This document shows, in pieces, positions 63,301 through 64,000 of a stretch of DNA of 64,000 nucleotides. This DNA is from Macrocystis pyrifera (lineage: Eukaryota > Sar > Phaeophyceae > Laminariales > Laminariaceae). Location of the stretch: positions 1,276,320 through 1,340,319 of the forward strand of contig JASSKH010000035.1 in NCBI GenBank assembly GCA_031763025.1, written 5' to 3'. The notes below the pieces were generated by a model, which worked only from the letters and a program-made list of their open reading frames with translations, did not search any database and was not told where the DNA came from. The position numbers and the translations under genes were made by a program. How positions within the stretch are numbered: position 1 is the first letter of the stretch; the number at the start of each line of letters is the position of its first letter.

Positions 63301-64000
63301 TTTGTTATGAATACAGATACAGCAGTACGAACATACTTGGTTATAGAGGAATGTTCGATGCCACGTAAGCCACTACCAACACGATTACGTACTTGGCTTG
63401 ATACCTGGTGCCTGGCATGTATATCGATGCGCAAAACAGAGGAGTGCAACCAAAAGCTTTTTTTTAATGTGAAACGTATCACAGGTACAGAGTACCAATG
63501 AATGTGATTTTTATTGCAGGTAGCACGTGGTTCTGTGCTCGTACGCCCCGTAATATGTTTATGACGAGGAAGAGGTGCTTCCTGCGAGGAAGAGGTGCTT
63601 CCTGCGGTTGTTCCGTCGTTTGTAGTGATTCCAGAATCTTGTCGTCGTCGTGCAGATGTATCATAAAGCAGTATTAATAGTAGCTGCACATATATATATA
63701 TATATACCTGGTACGATATAGGAGCGTGAGCATATAGATTTGCAAGTTTTCTGCGCTGTCTATACTAACAGCAGTAGTACGGCTGATACAGGGCACCTAT
63801 ATATTTTTCACGTTCGTGCAAAGAAAAGCAGCACTACGTATCATACACACAGCAAGAAAGAAAGGCTGCTGGCGTTTATCGGACGTAAGTGCAGAAGCCA
63901 TTCTGATGTTATATGCTGGTACCAGGTAGGCATCCGTACGTAAGAAGCGAGTCTGGAGCAACCAACCCTCCTGTTCTCTTTAGTGTGGAAAATATAGGTG
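60265..64000 (+). CDS. Alpha-type carbonic anhydrase, secreted (5' part, continues off the right edge)
   Basis: Alpha carbonic anhydrases hydrate CO2 to bicarbonate at a zinc site; in algae the secreted forms help supply inorganic carbon (family knowledge). Four exons join in phase: 60265-60336 (signal peptide), 60935-60968 (linker), 61395-61458 and 62986-63070, with a possible fifth starting at 63984. The joined part reads from APPEWTYMHQGEELETPYGP through NWGESFEDCYGHMQSPINLS. This is the family's N-terminal 'Y...GP.NW', conserved cysteine and QSPINL. That cysteine usually pairs with a downstream one. The zinc-ligand HxH motif would be encoded beyond the window. The signal peptide and disulfide cysteine argue for an extracellular, periplasmic or luminal enzyme. 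The two C-terminal exons are firm; the first two are supported mainly by phase and position. Confidence 0.75.
60560..60660. repeat. ATGCATGGATGG short repeat
   Basis: Repeats of GCATGCATGGATGGATG in the putative first intron. Confidence 0.75.
60935..60968 (+). CDS. Carbonic anhydrase exon 2 (linker, tentative)
   Basis: 34 nt, YTEEHRRLEES plus one base, after acceptor TGAGCAG and before donor GTGAGC. Phase 0 in and phase 1 out match its neighbours exactly. A start three bases earlier is also possible. Confidence 0.4.
61395..61458 (+). CDS. Carbonic anhydrase exon 3
   Basis: 64 nt: completes a glutamate codon, then APPEWTYMHQGEELETPYGP and two bases of serine, at donor GTGAGT. Acceptor CAACAACAG. 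Confidence 0.8.
62310..62420 (+). repeat. SINE-like family A, 3' fragment
   Basis: GAAGGGCACCCGTGACCACG, ACATCGCCGAGGGTAAAACC and GGCTGGAAAGTAAACTTGAT, the 3' third of the element. It lacks a long A tail. Confidence 0.65.
62436..62521. repeat. Hairpin MITE family B, expanded copy
   Basis: GTCTCGTTTGGGGACAAACC and TTTGCCCCCAAAACGGGACT arms with a longer loop than other copies. Confidence 0.6.
62598..62779. repeat. 91-bp tandem duplication
   Basis: Two copies starting GCCGTACGTACACGGCATTG and GCCGTACGTACATGGCATTG, identical except for this C/T. Each holds a near-palindrome around CTGCTGTACTGCAGTAG. Confidence 0.95.
62986..63070 (+). CDS. Carbonic anhydrase exon 4 (family signature)
   Basis: 85 nt: completes the serine, then NWGESFEDCYGHMQSPINLS and EAHQVIKH. 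Acceptor TTAAACAG, donor GTGAGT, phase 0. NW, the cysteine and QSPINL are the diagnostic residues. Confidence 0.88.
63071..63983 (+). other. Carbonic anhydrase intron 4 (probable)
   Basis: Contains a short duplication (GAGGAAGAGGTGCTTCCTGC twice at 63568-63605) and a TA microsatellite (63690-63706). A strong acceptor (TGTTCTCTTTAG) at 63983 may begin the next exon, of which only 17 bases are in the window. Confidence 0.45.

Overview
The window looks like nuclear DNA of a photosynthetic stramenopile, possibly a brown alga. Coding exons are short and GC-rich, and they are separated by kilobase introns packed with young repeats, CAG/CTG triplet tracts and pure C homopolymers. The lineage is an inference from gene style and repeat texture only. 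Coding sequence makes up just a few percent of the window.

Layout. On the minus strand, 508-13864 holds the first two exons of a secreted thioredoxin/PDI-like gene (copy A). Inside its 13-kb intron are CAG/CTG repeats, a GATC-rich repeat field, a Harbinger-like element and two decayed-looking coding blocks, one OTU-protease-like and one with zinc-ribbon-like CxxC pairs. 14140-16040 is a field of GTAACATnATGTTAC-like palindromes, and 16218-17117 holds two arrays of a GACCCGACCCG minisatellite. 19581-22309 (minus strand) is a second copy (B) of the same PDI-like 5' region, disabled by a nonsense codon in the signal-peptide exon.

22536-48361 (plus strand) is the main gene: a complete ten-exon class 2 dihydroorotate dehydrogenase (DHODH, fourth step of pyrimidine synthesis, mitochondrial inner membrane). 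I assembled it exon by exon with matching phases: 468 codons in a 25.8-kb span. Its introns carry 11 copies of one hairpin MITE plus a MITE-derived satellite, a higher-order satellite with a perfect 18-bp palindrome core, a large inverted repeat, and C-tract repeats directly upstream of several splice acceptors. One intron (7) appears to be GC-AG.

48362-60264 shows no gene I recognise. It holds MITEs, tRNA-derived SINE-like repeats, an LTR-like direct repeat pair and many short tandem duplications. From 60265 to the right edge is the 5' part of a secreted alpha-type carbonic anhydrase (plus strand): signal-peptide exon, linker exon, and two exons with the N-terminal family signature. The zinc-binding histidines lie beyond the window.

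The genes do not form one pathway. The unifying theme is repeat biology: at least three hairpin or TIR MITE families, two tRNA-like SINE families and a C-tract repeat family have shaped the introns, and the C-tract family may supply polypyrimidine tracts to real splice sites.
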